From Cannabis sativa (Eukaryota > Streptophyta > Magnoliopsida > Rosales > Cannabaceae): 64,000 nucleotides of DNA. This document shows, one piece after another, positions 46,442-58,647 of this stretch. Below the pieces are notes generated by a model. The model was given only the letters and a program-made list of their open reading frames with translations, did no database searches and was not told where the DNA came from. Numbering within the stretch: position 1 is the first letter of the stretch; each line of letters opens with the position of its first letter. The position numbers and the translations under genes are program-made. Location of the stretch: positions 26,019,001 to 26,083,000 of the forward strand of contig NC_083609.1 of the NCBI RefSeq assembly GCF_029168945.1, in the 5' to 3' direction.

Positions 46442-48127
46442 ATGGCCAAAACTAAGAATGCCCAACCATCCAAGAAGCCCACTCGTGGATCTGCTTCTGC
46501 TTCACCGGTGTCTCCGCCTGCGCCGCCTGCTCCAGCAACCGGAGCTTCTGGTTCGTCTTCTGCTCCGACGAAGTCTGCCAAGAAATCGAAGACCCAAGCT
46601 CGAAAATCAGTGGCAAAATTTTCATCTCCTCTTGTTGGTGCCTCACTTATTGCTTCTCCAACACCTGGGTTGGGTGATCATGATGAATCCCATTCATCCG
46701 ATCACACATTGTCGAAGTCCTCTTCTTCGAATGGTGCTCCTAATGTCGACCAAGCTTTGGTGACTTTGCCCACGGTGAGTTCTCGAACAAGGTCCAAGGT
46801 TTCCACTCCTTCTAAGCCTGAAGTGGTTAAACCTAAAATTGCATCTAAAGGGAAAAAGGTGGTTTCTTCATCTTCAAAGGCCAAAAATCTCAAGGAGAAT
46901 CCCCTTTCGGTCTCTTCCTCGGATTCTGAACCAGAAGAAAGTGAGGAGGATCATGATTCAGAGGGCTTGTCCGATTCAAGTGAAGAATTTGTGCCCAAAG
47001 ATCTTCCTGTTGTTGATGATTCTGGATCCGAGAGTGAAGAACCAGAAACTGAGCCTGTCACTACAGAATCTGCTCCAGTGCCTCCTGCTGTTCCAAAGAA
47101 GGACAAAGGAAAAAGGCCCATTGTCTCTAATCCTGTTCTTCCACAGAAAAGAAAGAGACCCTCTGGTATTTCTCTTGATAACTTCAAGCCCCACTCTCAT
47201 TATTTTTGTTATAATGATCATGCTAGAGATATGAAATTCTATGAGAATAGGAATTTTACTGTGGAGAAAAATTTTAATGTTATTGCTCATAAGCCTTTTG
47301 GAGTGTATAACATGTTGAAAGAAAGACAATGGGTAGATACCTTGATCGGTTTTGATGGGTATGTGGATAGAATTGTGAAGGAATTTTATGCTAACATCAC
47401 TGATGAGTTTCTCGATGAGGACTCTTTCATGTTTGGCAAAGTTTTTGTCAGAGGACAACCGGTATTCCTTCACCGTGAAGGATGTTCTTTGAGGCTCTCA
47501 ATTTGCCTATGGGAATTGAGCCAACTGATGTGGAGTTTGATCGTCAAAAGGTGTTCGGTTATCTCTCTGGTGATAATGAAATTGAACTCTCCGACACCAT
47601 GCATATGTCTCAACTCACCTATCAACATGCTGCTCTCATGAGGTTTGCCCTATCCAATTGGTTTCCTTGCTCCAATCCGGTAAATGTTTCAAATGAACTT
47701 GCTTTCTTTTTATATAAAGTTTCAATTGGTGCTAAAATTGATTTGGCTGACATGATTTGGGAGCAAATTGTCTCTCTTCGAAAGGGTAAGAAACCTAGGC
47801 TCAATCTCATTTTTCCTCACTTAATCTATAAAATTTTATCTGATCAAGAGGAATTGATTCTTGAGAATCAATCAATTGAGATGCCTGCTGTTGGAACCAC
47901 TTTCAAAATTCCTGAGAAGCCTCCTCAAGGAAAAGTTGCTCAAAGAAAGGCTCGGTACGCTTCCTGGTCTTACAAATGATCCTGCTGCTGGATCTGCTTC
48001 CACTTCTGCTCCTGCAGAAATGGCAGAATTCAACTTGCGTTTGGGAAGAATGGAAACCAGTCAGGCCTTGCTTCTTAGGAAGATGGACAGCATCATGAAA
48101 TATTTCCGACCCAATGATGATGAATAA
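46442..48127 (+). pseudogene. Copia B third ORF (SIRE env-like position; plant transposon protein domain)
   Basis: Starts MAKTKNAQPSKKPTRG, followed by a Ser/Pro/Lys-rich low-complexity region (residues 10-250). A globular part follows (FYENRNFTVEKNFN, RQWVDTLIGFDGYVDRIVKE) and continues in other frames with EPTDVEFDRQKVFGYLSGD, DLADMIWEQIVSL and a closing LRLGRMETSQALLLRKMDSI coiled-coil. It matches the C-terminal extra ORF of SIRE-type elements and resembles the Pfam 'putative plant transposon protein' domain (from memory). Frame changes near 47465-47490 and 47955. No signal peptide or clear membrane segment is seen, so an envelope role is not supported. Confidence 0.75.
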
Positions 48128-48318
48128 GGGTCCAGAGTTGTGTTCTTCGGTTTGCAAGCTTTTCCGTCCAAAAAAAGTTCTTTGTTTTATGTGTTAGAGA
48201 GCTTTCATGCAGGGGGAGTATTTTCTATACTCTTGTATCTTTAAAAAGCTATTTGCTTTGGTTTCTAACACTTGATGCAGGTTTTCTCATAATAAAATGT
48301 TTTGTCAATCAAAGTGCC

Positions 48319-48330
48319 AAAGGGGGAGAT
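48319..48330 (+). promoter_or_regulatory. Polypurine tract of Copia B
   Basis: AAAGGGGGAGAT directly before LTR2 primes plus-strand DNA synthesis in this class. Confidence 0.9.
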
Positions 48331-49557
48331 TGTTAATTCCATTTTTGGCATATTTAATTGACAAAAATATTTTATTATTTAATGTATATTTCGGCTGGCA
48401 TATATTGATTTGGTTTCCATATTTGTGTAAATCAAACTTGAAAGGAAAGTTGTCTAGCTTTCCTATTTTTGGAAAAAAGGTAAAAATGGTAAGTTTGGTT
48501 ACCCATTTCGTTTTTATCTAACCAGCTGTGTAATCTGATCTTGTGTTGAGTTTCCCATTTTCTTAGATCAGGTTTCTTGAAGAGAAAACCGGAGCTAGAC
48601 TTTCCTTTTCTATAAAAGGAAAGTTGTAGTTACTGCCCACGATTCTGTATGTACAGAAACGGAAATTCCTGGACTGATTGAAGAATTATTTTAGGGAAGT
48701 TTCTAGTGGGTTGAGGTCTTGTTCAGACCGAATGTAAGCTGTCTATGAGATGTATATTCATTATAAATACATCTTATAGTAGCTAGGTTTTGCATCTCTT
48801 TCATACACTTAGAATTGCTTTCATATCTTAAGGAAAGAGTGTCTTTGTTTAGTACCTCTCTTGGTACCTCTCTTGTATCTTTGAATTTCATTCATATCTT
48901 TAGAAAAGAGAGTCTTTGATTTGTAGAGAAGAGTTGTTCTACTCTTACTCTGTTTATTTGTTGTTTGTATTGTCTTGAGTCTGTATTCAAGTCTACAACG
49001 AAGAAGAACATCAGTGCACCTTCGGGAGAAGGGTATTTACAAGCTTTCGGGAGATTGCTTTTGAAGTCTTGCATCGGGAGGATACAAGCACACAACCTTC
49101 GGGAGATGGTTGTATAGGCTTTCGGGAGATAGCCTTTAAGCCTTGAATCGGGAGGATTCAAGCACTCTTCAAGGTGATCGAAGGGAGTTCGAGCACTTGG
49201 AGTTTTATCAAGATTCGGTTAGTAGGTGGAATACATCAAGCTTGCGGCATACAATAAGAGGGAGTCTATTTATGCATAAGTCAATTACTTTGTATTTTTG
49301 ATACCGATCTAATGAATCTTATCTCTGGGCGTGGCCCCGTGGACTAGTAACAATCTGAAAGGATTGTTGAAACCACGTACAAAAATCTTGTGTGTTTTTA
49401 CTTTTATGCACTGTTTGTTTTTCTGGGTTTCTCTGGAGTTACAGAGTTGCATTCTGTAACTACAGAAAACTGTTTTCAGTACCAGTTTTATTATTCCGCA
49501 TTTAATTAATCATTTAATTAAATAATCAAACTGGGAATATTAAAATACGGAATTTCA
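48331..49557 (+). repeat. 3' LTR of Copia B
   Basis: 1227 bp like LTR1. Visible differences include CCTATAGCTGC/CTTATAGTAGC near 48773 and the GCACTGTTTGTTTTTCTGG stretch near 49407. Confidence 0.95.
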
Positions 49558-49901
49558 TAATCATCAATAAAAGTGACAAAGTATTCATAACCACCTCGAG
49601 CTTGAATATTAAATGCTCCATAAACATCAGTGTGAATAAGCAAAAGTTGTTCTTTGGCTCTATTGCCTTTCACAAATGAAGGTCTTTTAACCATCTTGCC
49701 TTCTAGACAAGATTCATATACCGGAAGAGTCCTAATTTTTAGTTCTCTCAAAGGACTATCCTTTATTAATTGGTTTATTCTGTCTAGGCCAATATGGCCT
49801 AAACGTAGATGCCATGGATACGATTTATCATCATTAGAAACCTTTTGCCTCTGTATGTCTTTTACCTTGTAATTAGTTCCATCTAATGTGTACTTTCCCT
49901 A
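49558..49901 (-). pseudogene. Copia A GAG-pre-integrase and integrase start
   Basis: The minus strand encodes PWHLRLGHIGLDRINQL, LPVYESCLEGKMVKRPSF, LIHTDVYGAFNIQARGG and YFVTFIDDY. It is cut off at 49901 in front of the Mutator fragment and at 49558 by Copia B. Confidence 0.85.
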
Positions 49902-50410
49902 AATAAGGTGGCCAACAACCCAAGATGTTGTTTGACGGTTATTAGCATGTCTAGAATCTAGGTTACATGTGTGCTCGTTGTGGAACACAGTAACCTCAAA
50001 CATGTTACAACGTGCCTTCTTCCTCTTCCTCAATCTCCATTTGCAATTTGGATCCTTACAAGTTGCGTAAAACACATCTGTGCCAAACATCCTCACTATG
50101 AACTTAAAATTCAATTTCAATGCAAACCTTTTCACTACTTGTTTCAATTCAGCCTTGTTTGTGTACAACTTGTCAGTTTGTATTTTTCCTGAAGGCGTAC
50201 CACTAAGAGAAGTTGAATAAATATTATTTTCTTCTATGTTTTCCTTAATCTACATAAGAGATTTGAATTTTGTATAAACTTCAAAATCTGATGGTACAAT
50301 ACTACGAGAAGAAACTTGCTGACTACTACCAGTGCCTGGTATTTGGAGATTTTTACTAGGAGGTCTTCTTTCTCGCTCAACATGATGGTTGCTTCGAGGT
50401 ATTTAAAACC
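49902..50410 (-). pseudogene. Mutator (MULE) transposase N-terminal fragment
   Basis: The minus strand encodes the MuDR N-terminal DNA-binding domain: LYTNKAELKQVVKRFALKLN, CKDPNCKWRLRKRKK and FEVTVFHNEHTCNLDSRHA. It is preceded by a Ser-rich segment with GTGSSQQVSSRSIVPSDFEV and one stop. It ends at VVGHLI, where Copia A begins. The catalytic domain is absent. Confidence 0.85.
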
Positions 50411-51026
50411 TCAAAGCAGGTACTCTATAAATTCATTATCTATGTAGATCTATACATATCAAACTAAATACAACTAAACCTAACAATAATTAGCAAAAAG
50501 ATTGCATATCTATTATTTTTTGCAAGGATTTAGGTCCTAAATAGCAGTTTCAATGGTTCACTTGGTGCAAGGTCGGTGTGTGTGGGTGACCAGGGGAGCT
50601 CAAACAAAGGGTGGTGCATGTGTGGGTGTGATGTGGTCTTCCGAGAGAGAGAGAAGAGATAAGAGAGACAGATTGTTGAAACAAAATGAAAAATTGGTTT
50701 TTAACTATAGAGAGGTATTTTCTCAAAAAAAAAAAAAAAAAAAAAAAAAACTATAAAGGGGTATAATTGGATTAATGTGTTCAATAGGTGGTGCATTAAA
50801 AGATCTTGTACCATATTTAAGCAAGGTATATCAAATTTCCCTTGTCTAGTAACACCGACTGTGCTACACCAGAAAAGTGTCAATAGTTTGGAAAATATGC
50901 TTTACCAGGGATGAAAAGTGTCACACGAGAAAGAGTCATACATAGGATAGGAGATTAATAATCTTTCTTTGGGACGATTACATAGCATAGCAGATTTCTT
51001 ACCAGAAAATCAGGGAGAAAGAAATC
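50411..51026 (+). promoter_or_regulatory. Upstream region of the SKIP16-like gene
   Basis: Contains a GA-rich patch (50641-50670) and an A-run (50724-50750). No clear TATA box was settled on. It is only about 600 bp from the transposon block. Confidence 0.4.
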
Positions 51027-54000
51027 ATGGGGTTCGACACGTTGGGTGATCTCGAGCTTAACATAATCCTAAGCAACTTAGGAGCTGAAGACACCGCTAG
51101 AACTTCTTGTGTCAGCAAGAAATTGCGGACATCCACCTCCGATGACATTCTTTGGTCCCATTTCTGCGCCCAAGAGCTTGGCCTCTCACAACCCCTTGAT
51201 CCTCTCGGCAATCCAGTCGCTTCTTTCAAGGTGTGCAAAACTCAGCAAATGGGTCAGAAATCATGTTTTATTTTCGTATCTACTCGTTCAGTTTGTGTAA
51301 TTTTGGATTGTTTTTTGTTATACCTATTTTTATGGGTAACTGTAGGTTAGTGATTTACTGATTTTGGACTCTGGGTCGGTTTTATTGTGTTCCCAATTGA
51401 TGGTAAAGCTGTTGAATTCTATCTTGGGTTCTTTTGGGGACGTAACTGCTGAAGCTACATATTTAGTTGAGAAGGGATTGTATTGGTTGCCTAATCTCTT
51501 TTTCTTTACCCGGATATGTTTTTGGAAAGAACATTGACAAACTGACTTAAGACACTACTGGAGGGACTATTGATTTCATTTTATATTGACTTTGGTTTCA
51601 CAAGTATACTATTTTGTGGGACTTTACTTGTTGAGGGAGTTGAGTACTAGTCTAGGTTAATGACACATTTTGGTTTAATATTATTCCCCTATACTTCATT
51701 TATAAGATTTTTGCTTAGCTGCTTCAGTAGTATTAGTATGAAAGAGTATCCTTTGACATTTAAATTTTTTTCCCTGGTTCTGTCTCACCCAGGTATCTTA
51801 TCAGTTATGGCGAGAATCGTTTAGTATGTATCCTTGGTCACTTGTAAGGCGGGTACATAAATGTTGGGGAAGGCTTAGAAATTGGTTGACACTTAATTTT
51901 CCAGAGGCTGAGGCTACTCTTAGAAAGGGGGCATCAGAATCTGAGATTCAAGAGTTTGAAAGAATCTTGAAGGTGAAATTACCTCTTCCTACGAGGATCC
52001 TCTATCGTTTTTACGATGGCCAGGAATTTAAAGATGAAGACTATGCAAATGATCTGTATGGTAGTCCATTGGGCCTGATAGGTGGTTATACTTTCTATAA
52101 CCGCTCTGTAAATGTGTACTTGCTGCCTTTACATCAAATTGTTGCGCAAACAATTGATAACAGATCTTATCCTGGTTTCTCTGGAAAATCAAATTATATT
52201 ATTGTGGCTGCTTCCTCCACATTAATTCCCAAGTTATTTTTGCTAAACTGTAGCAGCGGTCAACTCTTTGTTGGCACCAAGAATCTGTCAGCTTCTGGAG
52301 AAATGCTTCCTTGTGTTCCAAAGGAATCGATCAGATCAGTGCATGATGTTAATGCTAACCAACAACAGGATGCCATGTTGCTGTGGTTAGAGGAGCATGC
52401 TAGTCGGTTGGAAAAAGGAATCATCAAACTTCGTGAAGGGAAAAAACCCGGTAGTAATAGTATCAGTCAGTTTCCTGAAGAATCCCCCTTATGTAGTACT
52501 GCTATAACCTCTGGTGTACAAGTAAGTAATTGCATTAAGCTGATATATAATCTTCTTTCAGTTTCATTGTATTTAAGTAAGCATAGTAATGAAAATAATG
52601 TTTATCCAAGTAAGCAAATGCATAAAAATTATGGTATTTAAAAATCTTATTCTGGATGTTATAAAGAACACCTCGGAATAAGTCATACAATTCTTAGTTT
52701 GTTTTGTTATGTAATTTATTAAGTACAAATATCTTTCATTAGTTTTGTGGTGAATTTTATTTTGACATGTGCAGGTGCAAGGAGGAAATATATATATTTA
52801 TATATGTGAAAAAAAAAACATTGAGGGATAAAACTACTAGTAGTAAAATTATTATTATTATCTTTTATATATAACAAGGGACTTTGAATAATAGATATAG
52901 AAAGAGTAGTACAAAAAATGATAAGATTATTGTCTTAAATTACATCTAGAGATTAGCTGTTTTATTAAAAAAAAAAAACAAGAAAAAAGAAAACATTGGT
53001 TACCTTAAAACTAGTGAGAGTTGTACTTGCAGGGTGTGTATGTTAGGTTCTTACAAACGCTTTTATGTTACTTTGTTGGAAATGATTTTGAACAAAAGTT
53101 TATGTGCAGTTAAGATCACTTTGTTTAATTTTTTATGTTGTTAGTAGCTACCCTTTTGTGATAAGGTAATTTATTTGGTGAAGCTAAAAGTTCAGTTGAG
53201 GTTTAAGGAGAACTTAACTCAATCCTTCTTTGTGGTTGTAATTTGAATTTCTTATTTTTTTTTTATAGCTAAGGTGTTTTTGTTGTGTTTGCGTTTTTTT
53301 GTTTTTATGTCTAGTACACTCTATGCGGTTGAATAATTGGTAATGCAGATGATTCCTGATCATCTTTTACCTGTACTTGTTTCTTAGTAAAAAAAAGTTC
53401 AAAAATAAAAAATCAGTTGAGCTGAGTATGTTGTTTAATTCTTGTAGTTGTTGTTACCGTGACTATAATCCTAATCATTCATTCTCTTGTCCAGGGAGCT
53501 TACTAACAATTTACTATTTATCATAGGTTAGTGCTTCTGCTGTGCTTATTCCAGAATTTTCAGACCTTGAAGATTTTGAGGAAAAATATTTGTTTACATA
53601 CTCTATCCGCATGTCCCTTCTTCCTGGAGGAGGCAATATCAATGGGATGGCATTTGACTCTTGTCAACTGTATTGGAGACACTGGGTCATTCGTGCTAAT
53701 AACCAAGTTGTGTCTGATGTTAATGGTGAAGCTGTAATTGGAAAGGTACAATTTAGTGCAGCTTACTTTAGATTAACTATCCTATTTTTATTGTTTATTA
53801 TAACGTCATATAAAAACAGTTAAGTTATAATTTCTCCAACTATCAAAAATAGAAAACTCGTATATGACAAAAGTGATGCCCTACCTAAGAATCTCTCTCT
53901 CTCTCTATATATATATATATAGCTCTAGGATCGGTCTCCTTCTATCCTAAAGTAATTTACAACAGTACTAATCCAATATTATTTCTCAATTACTTCAAAA

Positions 54001-54908
54001 GTACTATAAATTACTCTATATTAGAACAGGTTCACTAGAAAAGAGAGTACATCCATAACCTATACATATACACGCACTGTGGTGTTCCCGATTTGCTGAT
54101 TACTGTTAGATATTTTTGAATGGTCCCTGAACAAAACTGACATATACATTAGCTTTTGTACCAGTTGCTCAATAGATTTGCTTAATCTCTATATTGAACT
54201 TGTAGATATTTGGTACATCCTTGCATTCTCCCTTTGGATAACTTATCTCTTCACTTGTCATGTGTTTTGCAGTTCCCAATACTGCGTCCAGGTGCGAAGG
54301 AATTTATTTACGAGAGTTGCACTCCTTTACCATCTTCTGAAGGTTCCGTTGAAGGCTATTTTACTTTTGTCCCTGGCAGGTACGCTGCTTACTTTGCATT
54401 GTTTATAAATTTTACCCAAAGTTTGAACAAAAAGTAGTCCATTAATCATGATCTTATTTGGTAAACCTACTCTGCCATGTTTGATCTAAATGGTCCAGTA
54501 TTAGTAACTAAATGAGCATCCTCACCTCAAGAGACTTTCCCAAACAGCTTCGTGTGAAACTTAGCGGAAATAATTTCAGCTTGGTTCCAACCACAATGGA
54601 GAAAAAAAGTAAAATAAAAATGAGATTATTATCATTATTATTATTTAAATATTTATGGTTTTTTGGTTGCATAGTGCATACTATTATAACAATCCTCCTC
54701 TCTTTACTTTTCAACCTGATGTAGAGCCTATCTTGTTACCTAGCTAGTGCTTTTTAATGACAAGGTTGTGCTAATATTATGTTTAGTAATATCGAATCTT
54801 GCAGACTTTATTTTTTGCTTATTTTTCAGGTTGCAAGAGCCAAAAGGCGACATGTTCAGGGTAAATGTAGCACAGTTTCCCCTTCAACTACCAGACTACA
54901 TTTACTAA
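51027..54908 (+). CDS. SKIP16: F-box protein SKIP16-like (F-box, SMI1/KNR4-like, ApaG domains)
   Basis: Five GT-AG exons in consistent phase: 51027-51230, 51793-52521, 53527-53745, 54273-54379 and 54830-54908, giving 445 residues, close to Arabidopsis SKIP16 (about 436 by recall). The F-box covers about residues 3-48 (LGDLELNIILSNLGAEDTA, DDILWSHFC) and should bind SKP1/ASK in an SCF ubiquitin ligase. An SMI1/KNR4-like region follows (about 90-240: SESEIQEFERILKVKLPLP, ILYRFYDGQEF). The C-terminal ApaG/DUF525 domain covers about 320-440 (YSIRMSLLPGG, YWRHWVIRANN, EGYFTFVPG). Substrate is unknown. The start is the only ATG in frame after the upstream region, and all exons are intact. Confidence 0.95.
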
Positions 54909-55079
54909 ATAATTTGCAAGGGGTTTGGGTTTAAGATAATCGTCACACCATGTCGTACATTCTGTTTTTCTTTATTATTAAATATTCTATTACCCTTTAT
55001 CTTCTTCTTTTAATATTTGTTTTCTTTGCTGTGGAACATTTTTCTTGGATTGCCTTTTAGTGTAGCCTGTAGTATGTGA
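54909..55079 (+). other. 3' flank of the SKIP16-like gene
   Basis: AT-rich probable 3' UTR. The Copia C remnant follows immediately. Confidence 0.6.
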
Positions 55080-57010
55080 AATATGAAGAGAATTATGTGT
55101 ACCCGAATTGAGTTTCATAACTTTACTTCAATAACAGAAGAAAGAGATGGAGAAAAATGGAGAGGTTAAGGTTTCATTGATTTGAAAAGCAAAAATGTGA
55201 ATAATACAAATAATAGTAAGCCTTATATTGACTAAAATAACATTGATCAATTGTTTAACATCCCCTCTCAAACCATCATCATGCAATAAGAAAGCATCTA
55301 GAGTTGGCCTATGAGAACACAAAAATGAGAAATCTAATGTGACATAGTAAAGAAATCATCAAGCTACAACGAATAAGAAACAAAAGACAAAATAGTAGTG
55401 TCAAGTTTCAAATCGTAATGGAATGACAATCAAACTCAAAAGTTGTGTTAATGGAAAATTAAGGTGTGAGCAATTTGAATAGTGTTTTGATGGTTAAAAC
55501 ACATAGGAGTGGGACAAGAGTGAATGACAACTATATCAACAAGTAATCATCTCAACCAAATAATAGTAGACGACATGGTATAGTACCCTATAGAAGATCG
55601 AGAAACAATAAATTGTTTCTTACTCTTCCAAGAAATAAGAGAATTTTCAAAGTGGAAGGTAGTAGTAGGATCTGAAAGATAGTACCTTGAAGATATTGTA
55701 AAATGAAAAGAATAGTAGTCCCATGAACAGTAGGAGGAGAAGCAATAAACGTACTAGCAGTATGAATAACATATACAATGTCATGACGAGTAATAGTGAG
55801 ATAAACCAAACTGTCAAAAATAGTGCAATACAAAGTAGGATCTTCCAAGGGAGAGCCATCAGAAGAAGAACATTCATCTCAAATAAAGTATCAACAATTC
55901 TAGTATCATTATGGTGAGCACATTTAATAATGTCAGTGTGTACTTTAAATGAGAAAGCAGATAGCCTTTTGGAGAAAAGATAACTTCAATACTTTCAATT
56001 CCTTGAAAAATCATATCTTCTTATAATTATATCATCGACATACAACAAAAGTAGACGTAGACTTGACAACCAAAGTTAGATCATGATCACTTCAGTGAAA
56101 GTCAAGAAATAAAATAACATTAGAAAACTTCTAAAACCGTACTTAGTGAGCCTATTTTAGACCATATATGTTTTATTTTAGCTTGCAAACTTCACTATGA
56201 TTATGAGGAACACCAGGAGGAAGAACCATGTAGGCCTCCTCATGTAAGTCACCATTTAGAAAGCCATTCTTAACATCAATCTGAGATATACTTCACTGGC
56301 AAATAGATGCAATTGCTATAAGAGTACAATCAATAGTTATTTTTACCACATGACCAAAAGTTTCTTCAAAGTCGATACTATACTATTGCGAAAATCCCTT
56401 AGCCATTTGTCAAGCTTGTAGGTTTTTATGGTCGAAATCAGAATAGAAAGCGAAAAACAATTTTGAAAGTTATTTTTTTAGTTTCTCACAATCTAAACTA
56501 TAAGTCCTAAGAGTAAATGTGTACAAACATTAAATCTACACTATGAGTTAAAACATAATACCACTTGAAGATTTATTAGGGTATTCTTGATTCTTTTTGT
56601 GTAAATCGAACATTCAATCCATGTGATGATGATGATGATGATGAAAGATGTCACACTATGATTTTCCAAACTAGTTTTAATACGCTAAGACGAGTGTGGA
56701 TACATATGAAAATTAGGATTGATAATGTATTTATCACAGTGTGTACTCAACTCATGAAACACTGTCATTGAATGAGAGAGAAAGGAAGAGATAAGTTGTA
56801 TAATTTATGGGAAGTTGGATCAAAACATAAATATCCATTTCTCCATCAACGTAACCAAGAAACACACAAGTTAGAGCGTGACGCCAATTTTGTATGCTCT
56901 ACACTAGGATGAAACACAAAATAAGTAGAACCAAAGACTGTAATAGTCAGGAATACAACCATACAATTTTTCAAAAAGAGTTAAACTTAAAGTGACAGAA
57001 GAAGAGATTC
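55080..57010 (-). pseudogene. 'Copia C': decayed Copia retrotransposon 3' half
   Basis: Minus strand from the right: integrase end (LFEKLYGCIPDY, about 56930-56990), RT start pieces (56200-56420), RT active site LLYVDDIIIRR (about 56020-56050), then the RNase H region with DPTLYCTIFDSLVYLTITRH, IVYVIHTAS and LFILQYLQGTIFQ (55620-55848). A purine tract (TTGAGAGGGGA) lies next to an LTR edge at 55260 (plus ...GTTTAACA). The LTR left edge is near 55075. No 5' half was found; stops are frequent. Confidence 0.8.
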
Positions 57011-57600
57011 TATTAATTAGGTGAACTGTAGTAAGAACTACCTCCCCTATTACTATTAGGATATAGCCAACAAGGTCATTTTGTTAGTCCTTATAGTACA
57101 TGGCCTTGAATACCATGAGCAATATGTATTCAACTTGATGGGGTTTTCAGCCTGATGGAGCTAATTGGCCCATAAGATGCTTGGCCTGATAGCTTCTTAC
57201 CATATGCCTATGGTGTATAATGCATAGTACTATTCAACCCAACTATGTCATTAGGCTAATTGGACCTTGTGTTTCTTTGTTTATACATTCTCTAGCTTTC
57301 CACTGTGTCATTAGTCTCACCATGTCACCTTGCCAATTTTTGAGTTAATATATATATTATATTGAACTTGCACCAAACAAAATCAATAATAATTTAATTA
57401 TACATATTGTTAACCCAAATTTTGATGATGGTAACATGGCAAAAATTATGGCACATGACATGAGGATACCAGGATTAAATTGATGGAGAATGTGTAAAGT
57501 CATGACTGATGGTCATGACTGTTAGAAAAGAAGTCGGACAGTCACCTTTCCCCTAGCTTAAGCAAGATGACTTACCCTAGGGGGAAGGTGTTGAAACTTA
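57011..57600. other. Unassigned repeat-like DNA
   Basis: No reading frame. It includes GTCATGACTGATGGTCATGAC near 57511-57531, two copies of the self-complementary GTCATGAC. Possibly more LTR debris, but not assignable. Confidence 0.4.
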
Positions 57601-58623
57601 TTTTACCAGGATTTAGATTTACCAACATGTATGTCTGATTATAAACTATGATCTAACATCCTAAATATGATTTTCTTAAAATAATGAAATAAACACATAT
57701 AAAGTTATAGAAAATCTTACATTGGTGGCAGTAGAATATAATGTATCCTTCTGTTCAGATCTCAAACCCTTGATCCTTTCTGTCGTAGAGTATGATTAAG
57801 ATCTGGACCTAGATCTTCTTAGTTGACATATTTCTACACAATCTTCTACACTATCTTGAGTATTGTCTTGAATTGTGTGGGCAACTCCTCAATTCACTTT
57901 AAGGTTCAAAAAAGGAGAGAAGAAGAGGATTTCAAAATAAGAGCCATCTATTTCAATTTATAGGATAGTTTCTAGGGTTAGGTTTGGAATTAAAAAAGAT
58001 AAAATAATAGCTTTAATTAACCCTTATGGCCGAACCCTAGTGGGGCCCTATAGGATTTCAATTTTGCCATTTTATTTAAAAACTTATCTTTTTTTCATTT
58101 CAAAATGCCATATTTTAATTCTAACTCTATAAATGTCAAATCTATCTATTTAATAATTATAATTACTTATCGTATAAAATTGCCATTTAACTTACTTATT
58201 AATTAGACCTTACAAAGTCTCTTGATTAATAAATAAACCCTAAATCCTCTCTTTCTTCTCAAATAAGTCCTTGCTTAGTGAAAATTCACAAACAAGACAT
58301 AGTCTTATTCAGAATATGCTTTCAACTAGTGTGGTGACTATATAATCAAGCTCGTAATAAGTAGTTCTAGAATTCACCAAATAAATTTCCTATCTTATTA
58401 ATTTCTCATGACTCCACTATAGATTTAGAATTACACTCCTGATTACATAGAACGCTCTATTCACTAAGAATAGATAAGCTATGAATTATCCATTATTTCA
58501 ATCCAAATAATCAAAGATTCTATATACATGATTTACATCAAGTAGGGACAAATTTACCATTCTACCCCTCAATGTATTTCATCCTTAAAATACTTAGCTT
58601 CCTATAAATAATATTTTAGTAAA

Positions 58624-58647
58624 TGTTAACGAAAATTTTCGTTAACA
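58624..58647. repeat. 24-bp perfect palindrome
   Basis: TGTTAACGAAAA followed directly by its reverse complement, with no spacer. It sits at the left edge of the Gypsy-like LTR. Confidence 0.9.

Larger units (their letters stand above)
38804..49557 (+). mobile_element. 'Copia B': full-length SIRE-type Copia retrotransposon, 10.75 kb
   Basis: LTRs of 1227 bp at both ends (about seven differences by eye), a 5-bp duplication TAATC (38799-38803 and 49558-49562), a Met-initiator PBS directly after LTR1, and the purine tract AAAGGGGGAG before LTR2. The order is gag, protease, integrase, RT, RNase H, a 1.5-kb spacer, and a third reading frame before the 3' LTR. This layout and size are typical of the SIRE/Maximus lineage. 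Many single-base frameshifts break the reading frames. Confidence 0.95.
27791..49901 (-). mobile_element. 'Copia A': old, truncated Copia element split by many later insertions
   Basis: A minus-strand Copia element read in pieces. The 3' LTR ends at 33421 (plus-strand ...GGGCA), preceded on the minus strand by the purine tract AAGGGAGA. RNase H is at 33425-34265, RT at 34589-34733, 36018-36296 and 37983-38424, and integrase at 38425-38803 and 49558-49901. Gag, protease and the 5' LTR are absent; it abuts a Mutator fragment at 49902. All coding parts carry stops. The left LTR boundary near 27791 is uncertain. Inserted elements are listed separately. Confidence 0.8.
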
